From an uncultured Planctomycetaceae bacterium (GTDB lineage Bacteria > Planctomycetota > Planctomycetia > Pirellulales > Pirellulaceae): a stretch of 64,000 nt of DNA. This document shows, piece after piece, positions 10,711-20,237 of this stretch. Position 1 is the first letter of the stretch. Each line of letters begins with the position of its first letter. The translations under genes were made by a program, and so were the position numbers. The notes below the pieces were generated by a model. It worked only from the letters and a program-made list of their open reading frames with translations, made no database searches and was not told the DNA's origin. The stretch is taken from NCBI GenBank assembly GCA_903927685.1, contig CAIYOB010001247.1, positions 44,671 to 108,670 of the forward strand, in the 5' to 3' direction.

Positions 10711-10817
10711 CGCCCAACGAAGGCCGCCGCACGCTGTCGCGCCGACGCTGGTGCGGTGTGGCGCACCAGACCGGCGAGCACTGGACGGGACGCGACAAGG
10801 GGCGCCAGGAGAGCGAG

Positions 10818-11062
10818 ATGAACGGCCATCAGGAGGGAATCGAATTGGCGTTGAAACTGAAGTTTGGGTCCGACGGCTTAGCCTTGATGCCGCTGGTGCG
10901 GCGAGCCCGGGAACCGGATGTCTTGCGGAGCATCCGGCAGACTCTGCGAAACGCAGATATGCTGGAACCGATTCGGACGATTCGGGCCGGAATGAAACGC
11001 AGTGGTTTCATTCGTTCGCGGCTTGCGGCGGCGCTGATGCTTGAACGACTCCTGCCATACCT
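10818..11062 (+). pseudogene. Fragment resembling the C-terminal region of Rpn/PD-(D/E)XK transposase-like nucleases
   Basis: From the ATG at 10818 the frame reads MNGHQEGIELALKLKFGSDG followed by an LMPLVRRAREPDVLRSIRQT-type helix. This EG-rich run plus LALxLKFGxxGLxLxxxIR pattern is typical of the C-terminal tail of Rpn-family proteins. The nuclease core is absent. Similarity appears to end near 11000; the frame stays open to 11210 but there overlaps the opposite-strand gene ending at 11063. Most likely debris. Family assignment is tentative. Confidence 0.35.
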
Positions 11063-14000
11063 TCAGCAGTCGCCTTCCGCATCGAAATCGGCCAGCAGCG
11101 TATCGAGCAAGCGCGCATCGATCTGGCACGCAACCTTTCCGGCGGACGATGCGGAGGCAGGTGCCGGGGAGGCCACGCGACGCGCGTCCTGCCGGGCGAA
11201 CGGCGCTTGACCGGTGGTCGCGGTCCTGGGAGCCGATGGCAGGACACGGGACTGAGGCATTCCGCGCGACGACAAGGGCGCAAGAGCCGCCGGGACTTCG
11301 GATGGCCACGCGGCCCAGAAGACGTCGCGTATGGGTGCGCGCTGTGCCTCGCCGGCCGCCGCCCCTTCGCCTTCCGCAGCGCCGCTCCGGCGATTCAGGA
11401 AGTTGATCACCAGCAACACGTCCAAAGGCTGCGCGAAGCCGTCGCCGCTGACGTCGAAGTACAAGTCCGGGAAGGTGGGCAGGGCGGCGGCGGTTAGCAG
11501 TCCGATTGGATCGTGATAGCGCGGCCCGTTCAGCTCGTTGATCACCAGCAACACGTCCTGTGGCTCGCCCGTGCCGTCGGCATCGACGTCGAATCGGTCG
11601 AGCGGATTCTGCCAGTCGGCGGGGCCGCTGAGCAGCAGGCGGGTGCCGGCCTGCTGCAACACGCGAAAGAACCCGCCGTCCGCGACCTGCGTGCCCGTCA
11701 GCGTCCAGCCGGGGCCGGGGCTGACCGTGTCGTCCAGGTTCGCCAGAACGCGGAGTTCCTTCGTCGCGTCGGTCACTTCGTCCACCGCGGCCTTGTTGAG
11801 CGACAAAGCGTTGGCGGCGGCTCGGACGTCGATCGCGTGCAGGTTGGCGAGCTGCCGTTGGGCCGGATCGGTCAAGTCGAGCGACGCGTTGCCGCTCAAG
11901 AGGCTGAGCGTGTTCCGCGCCGCGCCACCGTGGAAGAACAGGTTTGCCGTGCGGCTGCCGGCACCGGCCAGCGTCAGGTGGTCGTTCCCACCGGCGCCGA
12001 TCACGACCAGCCCTTCGGCCGGCGCAGGATCGCCTCCGGCGCGATCGACGATCACCTGCAGATCGTCACCGGGGGTGGCCAAGGTCAGCCGCCGCAGCGC
12101 GGCCAGCGGCTCGCGCAGCAGTTCCGTCGCGTCCTGCCGCGTGACAACCACGTCGCCACCGTCCCGCCAGACTCGGAATGGACCGCCCGCGGCGGGAAGC
12201 GCGAGCATGAGCAGCGGTCGCGGATCGAGCGCACCGTAACCGACATTGTTGGCTTCGTCGGCTTCGGCGATCGCGGACCCCGCATCGGCAACGACGAAGC
12301 CTGCGTGCGCGCCGCCCAACTCGGCCTGGGCGTTGTTGACGACGAACGTCACCATCGTGCCACCGCCCGCTGGAAGCGCGTCGCTGATAATCTGAGTGCC
12401 GAGCAGCGTGCCGCTCGCCGGATCGTCCTGACGCAACTGGACGGCAAACGGCCCGAACGTCGGGCTGCCGCCATGATTCGTGATCCCAACGGTCACGGTG
12501 ATCGTGTCGCCGGCGAGCGACGTGTCCACGAATTCGACCACCAGGTCCGGCTGCAGCGCAATCAGCGATGCAGCGTTGTTAGCCTCGTTGGTTTCGGCGA
12601 GCAGCTGATTTGGGTCGGCTTCCGCCGTCAGTGCGTGCGGCGCGGCAGCGGTCAGCGGCACCAGCCAATCGAACATCACTTGGACGCTCTGTCCGGCAGC
12701 CAACAGCGGTACGGCCTGGGCCGCACCGATCGGCGTTCCGTCGTCGCGGAGCGTCAAGGTGCTGGCGGGCGTCGGATAATCGCCGACGTTGCGGACCGTG
12801 GCCGTGACCTGCACAACGCTGCCGGGACTCGGTTGCGGTGTCGAAAGCGTGACGTTCGTAACCGCCAGGTCGTACCCGAGCGTCCGAGCCGCCGTCGCCA
12901 GCCGCGAGGTCGTCAGCGTCGGCACCATGATCGGATCACCCGCTTCCGCTTCCCCATTGCCCTGTCCACCACTACCGCCGTCCGGTGCGGGCTCGGTGTC
13001 CACTTCACGTTCCAGGTGCAGCACTTCCAGTTGCCCGTCGTCGTTGACAAAAGGATTGAACCACCACTCCAGTTCCGGGCTGTCCGTGAACTGCGCCGGC
13101 GGACTCCAGTCGCCGCTGCCGCCCTCGCGCACCGAGTAGAAGATGTCCGGGCCGGTTTGGGAGTAGCCCTGCCAGACGACGAGCGGTTGGCCGCCGCCGT
13201 CAAGGATCAGCCGCGGATCGCTGATCGCATCCGTCTGGATCGCCAACGCGGGAGGCGAGAATGCGCCGCCCTCGAACCGCGTGAAGAACAGCTGATCCGC
13301 CACGTGGTTTTCCTCGGCGCTCAGCGGCACGCCCGCTTTGACCCACGTGACGTTCGCCCGGTTCTGGCTGTCGTAGACCACGCGCGGCTGCACGTCGGCC
13401 AGACCGTCGGCCGTGGCCGCCAGCAAGCTCGGCGCGGACCAAGCGGTCCCATTCCAGGTCGCGGCCTGCACCGTGCGGTCGCGGTCCGTCGTCGCGTTGC
13501 CGTCGCCGTCCTCGCTCCACACCAGCAGCCCGCCGTTGCCCAGCGCGAACTGCGGGACCTCATTCGTCGCGACGCCGCCGACCGCAACCGCTGGTGCCGA
13601 CCAGGCGGCGCCGTCCCACTGGGCGAACACGAAGTCTGCGCTCAGCGGCGCCGGATCGTCGGGGAAGATCGGCGAGTCGTTGCCGCTGTCGCGAAGCCAG
13701 ACCGCCATCACGCTCCCGCTGGCGTCGGCCTGTAACCGCGGCAGAAAATCCATCGCGGCGTTGTCGGTCAACGGTGCGGGCGCGCTCCATGTGCCGGTGG
13801 CCGCAAGGCGGATTGCGTACACAATCTCCAAATCGCCGCGCAGCGTATGCGGATCGGCGTTGGCGGCGTCAGCCACGGGGTTCTTTAGCCGCGTCCACAT
13901 CGCCACCGCGTTGCCCGCGGCGTCGTACGCGACCGTCGGCGCGTCGTCCAGCAGCGTATCGTCGGTCAACTGCACCGGCGCGGCCCACGCATTGCCGTCC

Positions 14001-17000
14001 CAGCTCGAGGCGAACAGTTCCAAGTGCTGGCCGTCGGGCTTGTCGGGATCTTCGCTGAGGAAGACCAGCGTCATCGCGCCGTCAGCCGCGCGGGCCAGCG
14101 CGGGCTTGGCATACGGATACAGGGCGGCCGGCAAGCCCGCGCTGGCGGACTCGCCCTCCGAGGTCGGCCCGCGCGGAACGAACCGCGGCAGCAATTCAAA
14201 GTCGGTGAACACGCGCGGCGGCCCCAACAGGTTCTCGCCCTCTCCAGCGGCGCCGGCTTGGCAGGCAGTGGCCACGAAGGGAAACTGGAAGGTCTTCTGT
14301 GCCGCGAAGGCCAGGAACGTGGCCTTGAGGCGCGCGAAGACGCTGGCCGCCGCACTCTTCTCCACGCACGGCTCGCCGTCCAATTCAAACTCGCCGCGCA
14401 GCCGCCCGCCCACACCGACCTCGACGGTCGCCACGCCGCTTTGCCCGACGGAAAAGATCGCCTCCAGCGCGGGCTCCAGCCCGAGGATGACGTCCTCCTT
14501 CCAGCCCAGCTCCTTCTTGTTCGTTTCCGCATTCGTCGCTTCCACGACGTCGAACGTCGCGTCCACTCCCAGGCTCAATTTGCCCTGAGCCTTGATGAAC
14601 GACGCGGGCGGCGGGAACGGGACCTTGGGCGTGGTGACGTTGCCGTCCAGCCGAAGCGTGGCGGTCAGTTTGTCGAGTTTCAGATCGCTACCCTCGATCT
14701 TGAAAGTCCCTCTCGCCCGCAGCGCCGCCGACCCGCCGATGCTGCCGAAATCCGACGCCCCCACGTCTTTTCCGGCGACTTCGGCTTCGAGCTTCCCCTC
14801 GCCTTCCAGGCTGCCCGTCTTGTCCGACCGAATCTCGGCCCGCAGGGCGAACTGCGGGATCTTGGGACCGAACGCGCCGCCTGCCAGGCCGATTCGGTCG
14901 ACGGGCAAGCCGAACTCCCCTTGGGTCCCCGCCGCAAGCTGCGGAAAGAACACGCCCGCTTTGTAGATCGCGATCTTGTCGTACTGCGCCCCGGCCGGTG
15001 TCTCGGCCACCGTCCAGAACGGATTCGTCACGCCGTCGACGTTGATCCAATCCACCGAGTCGAAGACGTTGAATTGCAGCGTCGAGTACTCGGAGTATAA
15101 GAAGTGCAGGTCCGTGTCCGCGCGGAACTGGACCAGCTTCAGCCCCGGCGAACCGCTGGGCGACAGGTCCTTGCCCAGGTCGATCGAGACGGTCGCGATG
15201 CCGAACGGATTGGCGACGGGCCGCGAATCGACTACGGTGCCTCCGGCGAACACGTTCACGGTCGGCTGGATGTCAGCGGCGACCTGGCTGTCGTCCAGAT
15301 CGCCGTTCCAATCGACGGTCAGGTCGAACTTGTTCGGCAGGCTGACGCCGTTCAGGTAATACGCCTCGGGCTTGAACTCGGACGTAATCTCGACAATCCG
15401 CGGCCGCGGATCGACGGTGATCTGCACGCTGGCCGTGTTCGGTGCCACCGGCATCTCGGCAATCGCGTCCAGCGGGTCAGCCTCGATGACAAGATTCAGC
15501 GTCGTGGGGGCGCCCAACTCGCCCTTGGGGAACAGGTCCGTCACGTCCCACTCGCCGTTCAAACTTTGCCGTTCGGCGGGCTCCAGCGTGACGGTGTGGA
15601 CGGCGACCAACTGCCCATCGCCCTTGAGATGCACGACCGCGTCCGTCGCCTCCGACGTGCCGACGTTGGCCACCATGGCCTCGTACGGCAGAATGAACCG
15701 AGCGCCGCGACGTTCGATCTCCAGCGCGCTGAATTGTCCCAGCGTCACGGTCAGGTCGGGCATCCGCAGCGGGCCGGAGAATTCGGACGTGTTCCCCTCC
15801 GGGTCCGTGGCCGTGGCGGTGAGCACCTGTTTGCCACGCAGGAACTCGGGGGCCAGGGAGAAGTCGAAGAAGACGACGCCGTTCTGGTCGGTCTCGACCA
15901 CTTGGTCTTCGATCCACGCCTGGCCTTCGCCATGGCCGGAGACGTCTTCTTGTTCGTTGTGATAGAGGTCGATCGTAAACGTGGTGTTGGGCGTGCTCCG
16001 CAGTTCGCCCAGCAACGTGCCGTTCTGATGTAGAGCAAACAGTTGGGGGAAGTTTTGCAGCCGGTTGGGAAGCGAATCGGGGCTGCCGTCGGCATCCAGT
16101 TCGTCGTTGGCGGTGACGCCGTCGCCGCCGAGGTCGATGCCGAGCCCGTGGTTGGCGAAGATCGAGTTCCGTTGCACCCGGTTGCCGGTGGCCGTGTCGC
16201 CCTGGATGATCACGCCCGCCGCGCCATTGTTCGCGATCGTGTTTTCGGGCAACTGCACGCCGCCCCCCGCGCCGTCCGAAACGAAACCGCCGACGAAATT
16301 GTCCGCCCCGTCCACGATCCAGACGCCATGCACAGAATTGTGCAGAAAATCGTCGAGCCGACCCTGAAAATCGGTTCCCACACGGTTGCCGCCGAACAGG
16401 TTCCCGGTCGCTGTTTCGCCGCTGATCTTGATGCCGTTCAAGTTGGCCGCGATCGTATTCCCGGTTAGCGCCGTCTCGCCGGGCTTCGACGCCCCGATGC
16501 GGTTGTCGGCGGCATTGAGGATATGAATGCCGTGGCCGATGTTGGCCCGCGGGTCGAGCCCAGTGGACGTCGTGCCGATCAAATTGGCCCCCACCAGGTT
16601 TCCCGTGGCGGTGGCCCCTTCGATCTTCACGCCGTCTCCCGAGTTCCCGGCGATCGTGTTGCCGAGGAAGTTTGGGTGGTTGGGCGGCTCGGAGAACGCG
16701 CCGCCGATGATGTTCCCGGCCGCGTTCAGGATGTAGACGCCGCTTAGGTCGTTCTGAACCCGGCCCGCGCCCGTCGCGTCGGTGCCGATCCAGTTGCCGG
16801 CGACCACGTTGCCCGTCGCCTCGTCGCCGTCGATCCGGACTCCGTCGCGGGCGTTCCCGGAGATCAGGTTGCGCACAAAGCTGGTGCCGCTGGACTGGCC
16901 AATGACGTTGTTCGACGCCCGCAGTATCCGCACGCCGTTGTGGCCGTTGCCGATGTCGGCCATTCCCGTCGCGTCCGTGCCGATATAGTTGCCCTTGACG

Positions 17001-18520
17001 ACGTTGTTCGTCGCCCCGGCCAGCGCGATGATCACGCCGTCCAGGTTGTTGCCGGAGATGACGTTACGGCTGGCAGGCGAGTCGCCGCCGATCGTATTGT
17101 TGGCGGCATTCGAGTCGATATGCACGCCGCGGGCCCCGTTGCTGGAAGCCGCCGCGCCGGTCGCATCCACGCCGATGTAATTGCCTTCGACCACGTTGTT
17201 ATTGGCGCCGGAAGCTAGGTTCGTGCCGATGAACACGCCGTCGCCGTTGTTGGCGGAGATGATGTTTCGCGCGGCGGCGGTGGTGCCGCCCACGAAGTTG
17301 TTGCTGGCGCCGTTCAGGCTCACGCCGTCCCCTTGATTCGGCATGGCGTAGATGCCGGTCGGGTCCATGCCGATCTTGTTGCCCTGGATCTTGTTTCCGG
17401 TTGCGGCGGGACCGATCACGTGGACGCCGGCGCCCCAGATGCCGGCCGAGGCGTCGCCCAGGCTGGCCGAGATCACGTTGCCGAGGACCTCGACCGGCCC
17501 GCCCGGCAAGTCGCCGCCGATCACGTTGTTCGGCCGAAAGATCTCGATCGCCTCGATGTTGCCCAGGCTCGCCGAGCCGTCCGCCGTCGTGCCGATCTTG
17601 TTCCCGACGATATAGTTTCCGCTCGAGCCGCCATCGATCAACACGCCGATGCGGTTGCCGGAGATCACGTTGCCGGCCGCCCCGGGACCACCGATTACGT
17701 TGCCGCCACCCAACGAGATGCGGATGCCCTGGCCGGCATTGCCGGGCTGGGCAAGACCGTTGCCGGTGGCCACCGTCCCCGTGACGTCGGTGCCGATGTA
17801 GTTGCCGATGATCTGGTTGTTGTCCGAAGCGGTCTGGCCCTGGAGGAGAATCCCGAGATTGGTGTTGCCCGAGATGATGTTGCGGTCGGCCTCGGTCGTG
17901 CCGCCGATCGTGTTGTTCGTCCCGCCGACCCGGATGCCGACGCGGTTCGGCGCCGCGGCGGTGCCGGCCAGGTTCACGCCGATGTGACAGCCGACGACCA
18001 GCGCGTTGTCACTGCCGATGATGATCCCGTCGCCGAAGTTGTTCACGACCAGGTTGCGGACGACCGACCCATCGGCATCCTCCCGCAACGCGAGGCCGAC
18101 AAAATCGTTGGGGCCGCTGAGCACGATCTTCCCGGCCGGCGCGTCGATCGTAACGGGATTGAAGAACGAGATGCCATTGGTCGCGATGACCGAGCCGGCG
18201 GGGATGGCGAACGTGATCGTGTCGTGACCGGGCGACGCATCCGCGTTGTCCCGCGCGGCCCGCAGCGTACAAGTGCTTTCATCCGGCACTTGGACCTGCG
18301 ACTCCGGCGGTCCTTCCCAGTGCCAACTCACCGCGCACGCTCCGTCGTCGACGTCGTAGTCCAGGCCATCGCCCGCACTGTCCACGACCGGATTGGCGAC
18401 AGCCAGCAGCCACCGGGGCTCGAGCCGCTCCAAAGAGAGCGATCTCCGCCGCCCACGCTGCGCCGCCCGTCGCCCGTGACGTTTCGTCCAGCCGCCGTTC
18501 GTGTGAGGCAATCGCGTCAT
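11063..18520 (-). CDS. LEPR-XLL secreted parallel beta-helix protein with CARDB domains and a C-terminal dockerin
   Basis: I choose the ATG at 18520 (MTRLPHTNGG), 26 nt after the upstream gene and preceded by GGTAAGGGG; a longer frame exists but would overlap that gene. The product has 2485 aa. After a basic stretch, the LEPR-XLL motif SLERLEPRWLLA lies at residues 29-40. Residues about 90-830 are regular right-handed parallel beta-helix rungs (NxIGG, GNxIGTD, NxISGN), as in NosD/CSLREA-type adhesin-like proteins. A CARDB-like domain follows (about 920-1040), then a long unassigned region, propeller-like repeats with AxWDGxxWxAP units, two further CARDB domains, and paired dockerin-type EF-hand segments (about 2293-2375, DVDADGxGxPxDVLLVIN and DVSGDGFxxPLDVLLVIN). 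It is probably exported and anchored through the dockerin. The function of the helix is unknown. Confidence 0.85.
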   Translation of the reverse strand: MTRLPHTNGGWTKRHGRRAAQRGRRRSLSLERLEPRWLLAVANPVVDSAGDGLDYDVDDGACAVSWHWEGPPESQVQVPDESTCTLRAARDNADASPGHDTITFAIPAGSVIATNGISFFNPVTIDAPAGKIVLSGPNDFVGLALREDADGSVVRNLVVNNFGDGIIIGSDNALVVGCHIGVNLAGTAAAPNRVGIRVGGTNNTIGGTTEADRNIISGNTNLGILLQGQTASDNNQIIGNYIGTDVTGTVATGNGLAQPGNAGQGIRISLGGGNVIGGPGAAGNVISGNRIGVLIDGGSSGNYIVGNKIGTTADGSASLGNIEAIEIFRPNNVIGGDLPGGPVEVLGNVISASLGDASAGIWGAGVHVIGPAATGNKIQGNKIGMDPTGIYAMPNQGDGVSLNGASNNFVGGTTAAARNIISANNGDGVFIGTNLASGANNNVVEGNYIGVDATGAAASSNGARGVHIDSNAANNTIGGDSPASRNVISGNNLDGVIIALAGATNNVVKGNYIGTDATGMADIGNGHNGVRILRASNNVIGQSSGTSFVRNLISGNARDGVRIDGDEATGNVVAGNWIGTDATGAGRVQNDLSGVYILNAAGNIIGGAFSEPPNHPNFLGNTIAGNSGDGVKIEGATATGNLVGANLIGTTSTGLDPRANIGHGIHILNAADNRIGASKPGETALTGNTIAANLNGIKISGETATGNLFGGNRVGTDFQGRLDDFLHNSVHGVWIVDGADNFVGGFVSDGAGGGVQLPENTIANNGAAGVIIQGDTATGNRVQRNSIFANHGLGIDLGGDGVTANDELDADGSPDSLPNRLQNFPQLFALHQNGTLLGELRSTPNTTFTIDLYHNEQEDVSGHGEGQAWIEDQVVETDQNGVVFFDFSLAPEFLRGKQVLTATATDPEGNTSEFSGPLRMPDLTVTLGQFSALEIERRGARFILPYEAMVANVGTSEATDAVVHLKGDGQLVAVHTVTLEPAERQSLNGEWDVTDLFPKGELGAPTTLNLVIEADPLDAIAEMPVAPNTASVQITVDPRPRIVEITSEFKPEAYYLNGVSLPNKFDLTVDWNGDLDDSQVAADIQPTVNVFAGGTVVDSRPVANPFGIATVSIDLGKDLSPSGSPGLKLVQFRADTDLHFLYSEYSTLQFNVFDSVDWINVDGVTNPFWTVAETPAGAQYDKIAIYKAGVFFPQLAAGTQGEFGLPVDRIGLAGGAFGPKIPQFALRAEIRSDKTGSLEGEGKLEAEVAGKDVGASDFGSIGGSAALRARGTFKIEGSDLKLDKLTATLRLDGNVTTPKVPFPPPASFIKAQGKLSLGVDATFDVVEATNAETNKKELGWKEDVILGLEPALEAIFSVGQSGVATVEVGVGGRLRGEFELDGEPCVEKSAAASVFARLKATFLAFAAQKTFQFPFVATACQAGAAGEGENLLGPPRVFTDFELLPRFVPRGPTSEGESASAGLPAALYPYAKPALARAADGAMTLVFLSEDPDKPDGQHLELFASSWDGNAWAAPVQLTDDTLLDDAPTVAYDAAGNAVAMWTRLKNPVADAANADPHTLRGDLEIVYAIRLAATGTWSAPAPLTDNAAMDFLPRLQADASGSVMAVWLRDSGNDSPIFPDDPAPLSADFVFAQWDGAAWSAPAVAVGGVATNEVPQFALGNGGLLVWSEDGDGNATTDRDRTVQAATWNGTAWSAPSLLAATADGLADVQPRVVYDSQNRANVTWVKAGVPLSAEENHVADQLFFTRFEGGAFSPPALAIQTDAISDPRLILDGGGQPLVVWQGYSQTGPDIFYSVREGGSGDWSPPAQFTDSPELEWWFNPFVNDDGQLEVLHLEREVDTEPAPDGGSGGQGNGEAEAGDPIMVPTLTTSRLATAARTLGYDLAVTNVTLSTPQPSPGSVVQVTATVRNVGDYPTPASTLTLRDDGTPIGAAQAVPLLAAGQSVQVMFDWLVPLTAAAPHALTAEADPNQLLAETNEANNAASLIALQPDLVVEFVDTSLAGDTITVTVGITNHGGSPTFGPFAVQLRQDDPASGTLLGTQIISDALPAGGGTMVTFVVNNAQAELGGAHAGFVVADAGSAIAEADEANNVGYGALDPRPLLMLALPAAGGPFRVWRDGGDVVVTRQDATELLREPLAALRRLTLATPGDDLQVIVDRAGGDPAPAEGLVVIGAGGNDHLTLAGAGSRTANLFFHGGAARNTLSLLSGNASLDLTDPAQRQLANLHAIDVRAAANALSLNKAAVDEVTDATKELRVLANLDDTVSPGPGWTLTGTQVADGGFFRVLQQAGTRLLLSGPADWQNPLDRFDVDADGTGEPQDVLLVINELNGPRYHDPIGLLTAAALPTFPDLYFDVSGDGFAQPLDVLLVINFLNRRSGAAEGEGAAAGEAQRAPIRDVFWAAWPSEVPAALAPLSSRGMPQSRVLPSAPRTATTGQAPFARQDARRVASPAPASASSAGKVACQIDARLLDTLLADFDAEGDC

Positions 18521-18546
18521 CACAAGGCCCCTTACCGGAGGCACAG

Positions 18547-19719
18547 TCACACAAAGATTCCCTGCATGAGCACCGGCTTGACATTCCCCGCGGGCTGCCG
18601 GACCTGGACGGATCGAGCGACGCACATGGAACGTAAGTCCAGTTCACGGAGGACCGCATCCATGCTGGCCATCATGTAAAACCGAGAAGGCTGATCGTCG
18701 TAGACCTTCGTCGTGTGCCCCTGAGTCTTGTCGTCGACGGTGGCTGGAACCGAACTGGTCACTTGAATGTCTCCGAGTTTGCAGGTCCGGTCTGCGTCGA
18801 TCACCGTAACGTGCTGGGCCAAATGGTTGATCACCACGGCATGGGTTCGGCTATCGAACGTAGTGAAGCGGGTATGACCGCAACCGGAACCCGTGGGGAT
18901 CTTGGCGACCAGCGCATCGCCGGTGAGGTTCCTCTTGTCCAGAACGTACATGAAGCCCTCGTTCGAACCGACGTAGAGGTGTCCGTGGTTTGGATCTTCA
19001 TCGACGTGGTGGGCTCCCGCCCGCGGCAGATCGGCCCGCCCCACGGGCAGGTGAACGTGGGCCACGACCTCGAACGCGCTTTCGCCGGCTTCGCGAATGG
19101 CCAGGATCGAGGGCGGCAGCCGCCCCTTCTGACTGCCTTCACACAGGGCATACCACAATGTCTTATCGGTGCGGTCCTGGACCAGGTGATGCACGGAGGT
19201 CGGCGTGTTGATGCTCCACAGTCTCATCCCGTCGGGGTAGCGAAACACGGCGAGCCTCCTGCGGACGCGGTCCACGAGGAAGAACCGCTGTGCGCCGCTG
19301 CCGGCGTCCGGCAGCCAAGCTTCATGCCCCGACGCCAGCGAGCCGCCGAAGTCTTCAACGCGATCGGTGACTTCGTCGCCGACCACCAACCGCACCCGCC
19401 GCGCGGCCAAGTCCAGAACGCTGGTCCGCGGCTGATCGGCGCCCGAAATGATTGCCAATCCCCGGCCGTTTCCCGTCGCCGAGCGAGGCTTGTGGGCCAG
19501 GGGAATCGCGCCCAGTCGCGTCAGCGAGGCCAAGTCGATCCATTCGACGGATCGCTCGCCGCGAGTGACTCCGAACAGCGTGTCCGGCGCAACTCGGTCC
19601 ACGGGATAGGGGCCCAGGCCCGTCGGAATCGCCTTGACCACGCTCATCGGGTCGTTTGTCAGGTCGATGGCGTATACCGCCCAGCCGACACTGTCGCCGA
19701 AAAATGCCGTCTTCGTCAT
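18547..19719 (-). CDS. Hypothetical beta-propeller (YncE/WD-like) protein
   Basis: The product has 390 aa. The start at 19719 has AGGAG 8 nt upstream. The sequence is a run of about 40-45-residue beta blades, for example LYVGSNEGFMYVLDKRNL and VVINHLAQHVTVIDADRTC, typical of YVTN/YncE-like propellers. I see no signal peptide or transmembrane segment and no heme motif. There are scattered histidines and cysteines (GSGCGHTRF) but no recognisable metal-binding or catalytic signature. The giant LEPR-XLL gene starts 26 nt downstream on the same strand, so the two are probably co-transcribed. I do not recognise a specific family beyond the fold. Confidence 0.7.
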   Translation of the reverse strand: MTKTAFFGDSVGWAVYAIDLTNDPMSVVKAIPTGLGPYPVDRVAPDTLFGVTRGERSVEWIDLASLTRLGAIPLAHKPRSATGNGRGLAIISGADQPRTSVLDLAARRVRLVVGDEVTDRVEDFGGSLASGHEAWLPDAGSGAQRFFLVDRVRRRLAVFRYPDGMRLWSINTPTSVHHLVQDRTDKTLWYALCEGSQKGRLPPSILAIREAGESAFEVVAHVHLPVGRADLPRAGAHHVDEDPNHGHLYVGSNEGFMYVLDKRNLTGDALVAKIPTGSGCGHTRFTTFDSRTHAVVINHLAQHVTVIDADRTCKLGDIQVTSSVPATVDDKTQGHTTKVYDDQPSRFYMMASMDAVLRELDLRSMCVARSVQVRQPAGNVKPVLMQGIFV

Positions 19720-19951
19720 CAGTAAACTCCTGCCTCGGTATCCGAGTGTTTGTCGTCAAAAACGCGCAAGCTGACTGGGGGTCGATGCTGCCAGATCTCG
19801 ATCCAAAACAAACGCTTGCGGCCAAGAGCGATCCCGGCGAGGCACCGGGCAAGGAACCGCCGCCCTAGTCATCGTAGAATCCGCGCTCCGATTGGACAGG
19901 TCCGTAACGTCTACCACCTCCGCGTTTACTGACTTGTTGACGTGTTGATAA

Positions 19952-20221
19952 TCAATAAAGCCGCAGAAACCAGCGGACGATTGCCAGCAGCGTGCCGACC
20001 GCCCACAGCACGGCCAACAGCGAGATCAAGCCGCCGGCGAAGACCGCGAACTTCCAGTTCGATGCACAGAACAGCCGCAACTCCCGCGCGGCGGGATCGT
20101 TGAGGAACTCTTCGGCCAAGCGGACTCGGCTCTTGATGCTGGCCGGCGAGACGGCGACCTCCAGAAAGTCGTCTTCCGCCTCGCCGTGCAGGATCAGGAA
20201 TGCTTCGTCCTCGTATCACAT
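19952..20221 (-). CDS. Small membrane protein beginning ATG-TGA; possible selenocysteine at position 2
   Basis: The minus-strand frame from 20215 to 19952 is clearly protein-like: YEDEAFLILHGEAEDDFLEV, an amphipathic middle, then a hydrophobic segment (FAVFAGGLISLLAVLWAVGT) and a short basic tail. The only start codon in frame is the ATG at 20221, followed directly by TGA at 20218-20216. Read through as selenocysteine this gives an 89-aa protein with one C-terminal membrane span. The ATG lies 16 nt after the stop of the TGA-containing CMD gene. A 41-nt GC-rich hairpin (20185-20145; stems GGCGAG/CTCGCC, GCGG/CCGT and CGAC/GTCG) follows, but its loop is about 48 nt from the TGA, beyond the usual bacterial SECIS spacing. 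Alternatives are a nonsense mutation of a Cys/Trp codon, a sequencing error, or an unrecognised start. I do not recognise the family. Confidence 0.45.
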
Positions 20222-20237
20222 GCCAGGCTGGCGGTCG

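Noticed and set aside
11513..13735. 740-codon plus-strand frame
   Set aside because: Antisense shadow of the same LEPR-XLL gene's CARDB and propeller region; no protein-like pattern.
16000..18000. Regular spaced repeats as a possible CRISPR array
   Set aside because: The periodicity is that of degenerate beta-helix coding repeats; there are no identical repeats with unique spacers.
17333..18679. 448-codon plus-strand frame antisense to the LEPR-XLL beta-helix gene
   Set aside because: Composition is Arg/Asp/Val-rich with no family motif; the opposite strand encodes regular beta-helix rungs. High GC keeps antisense frames open.
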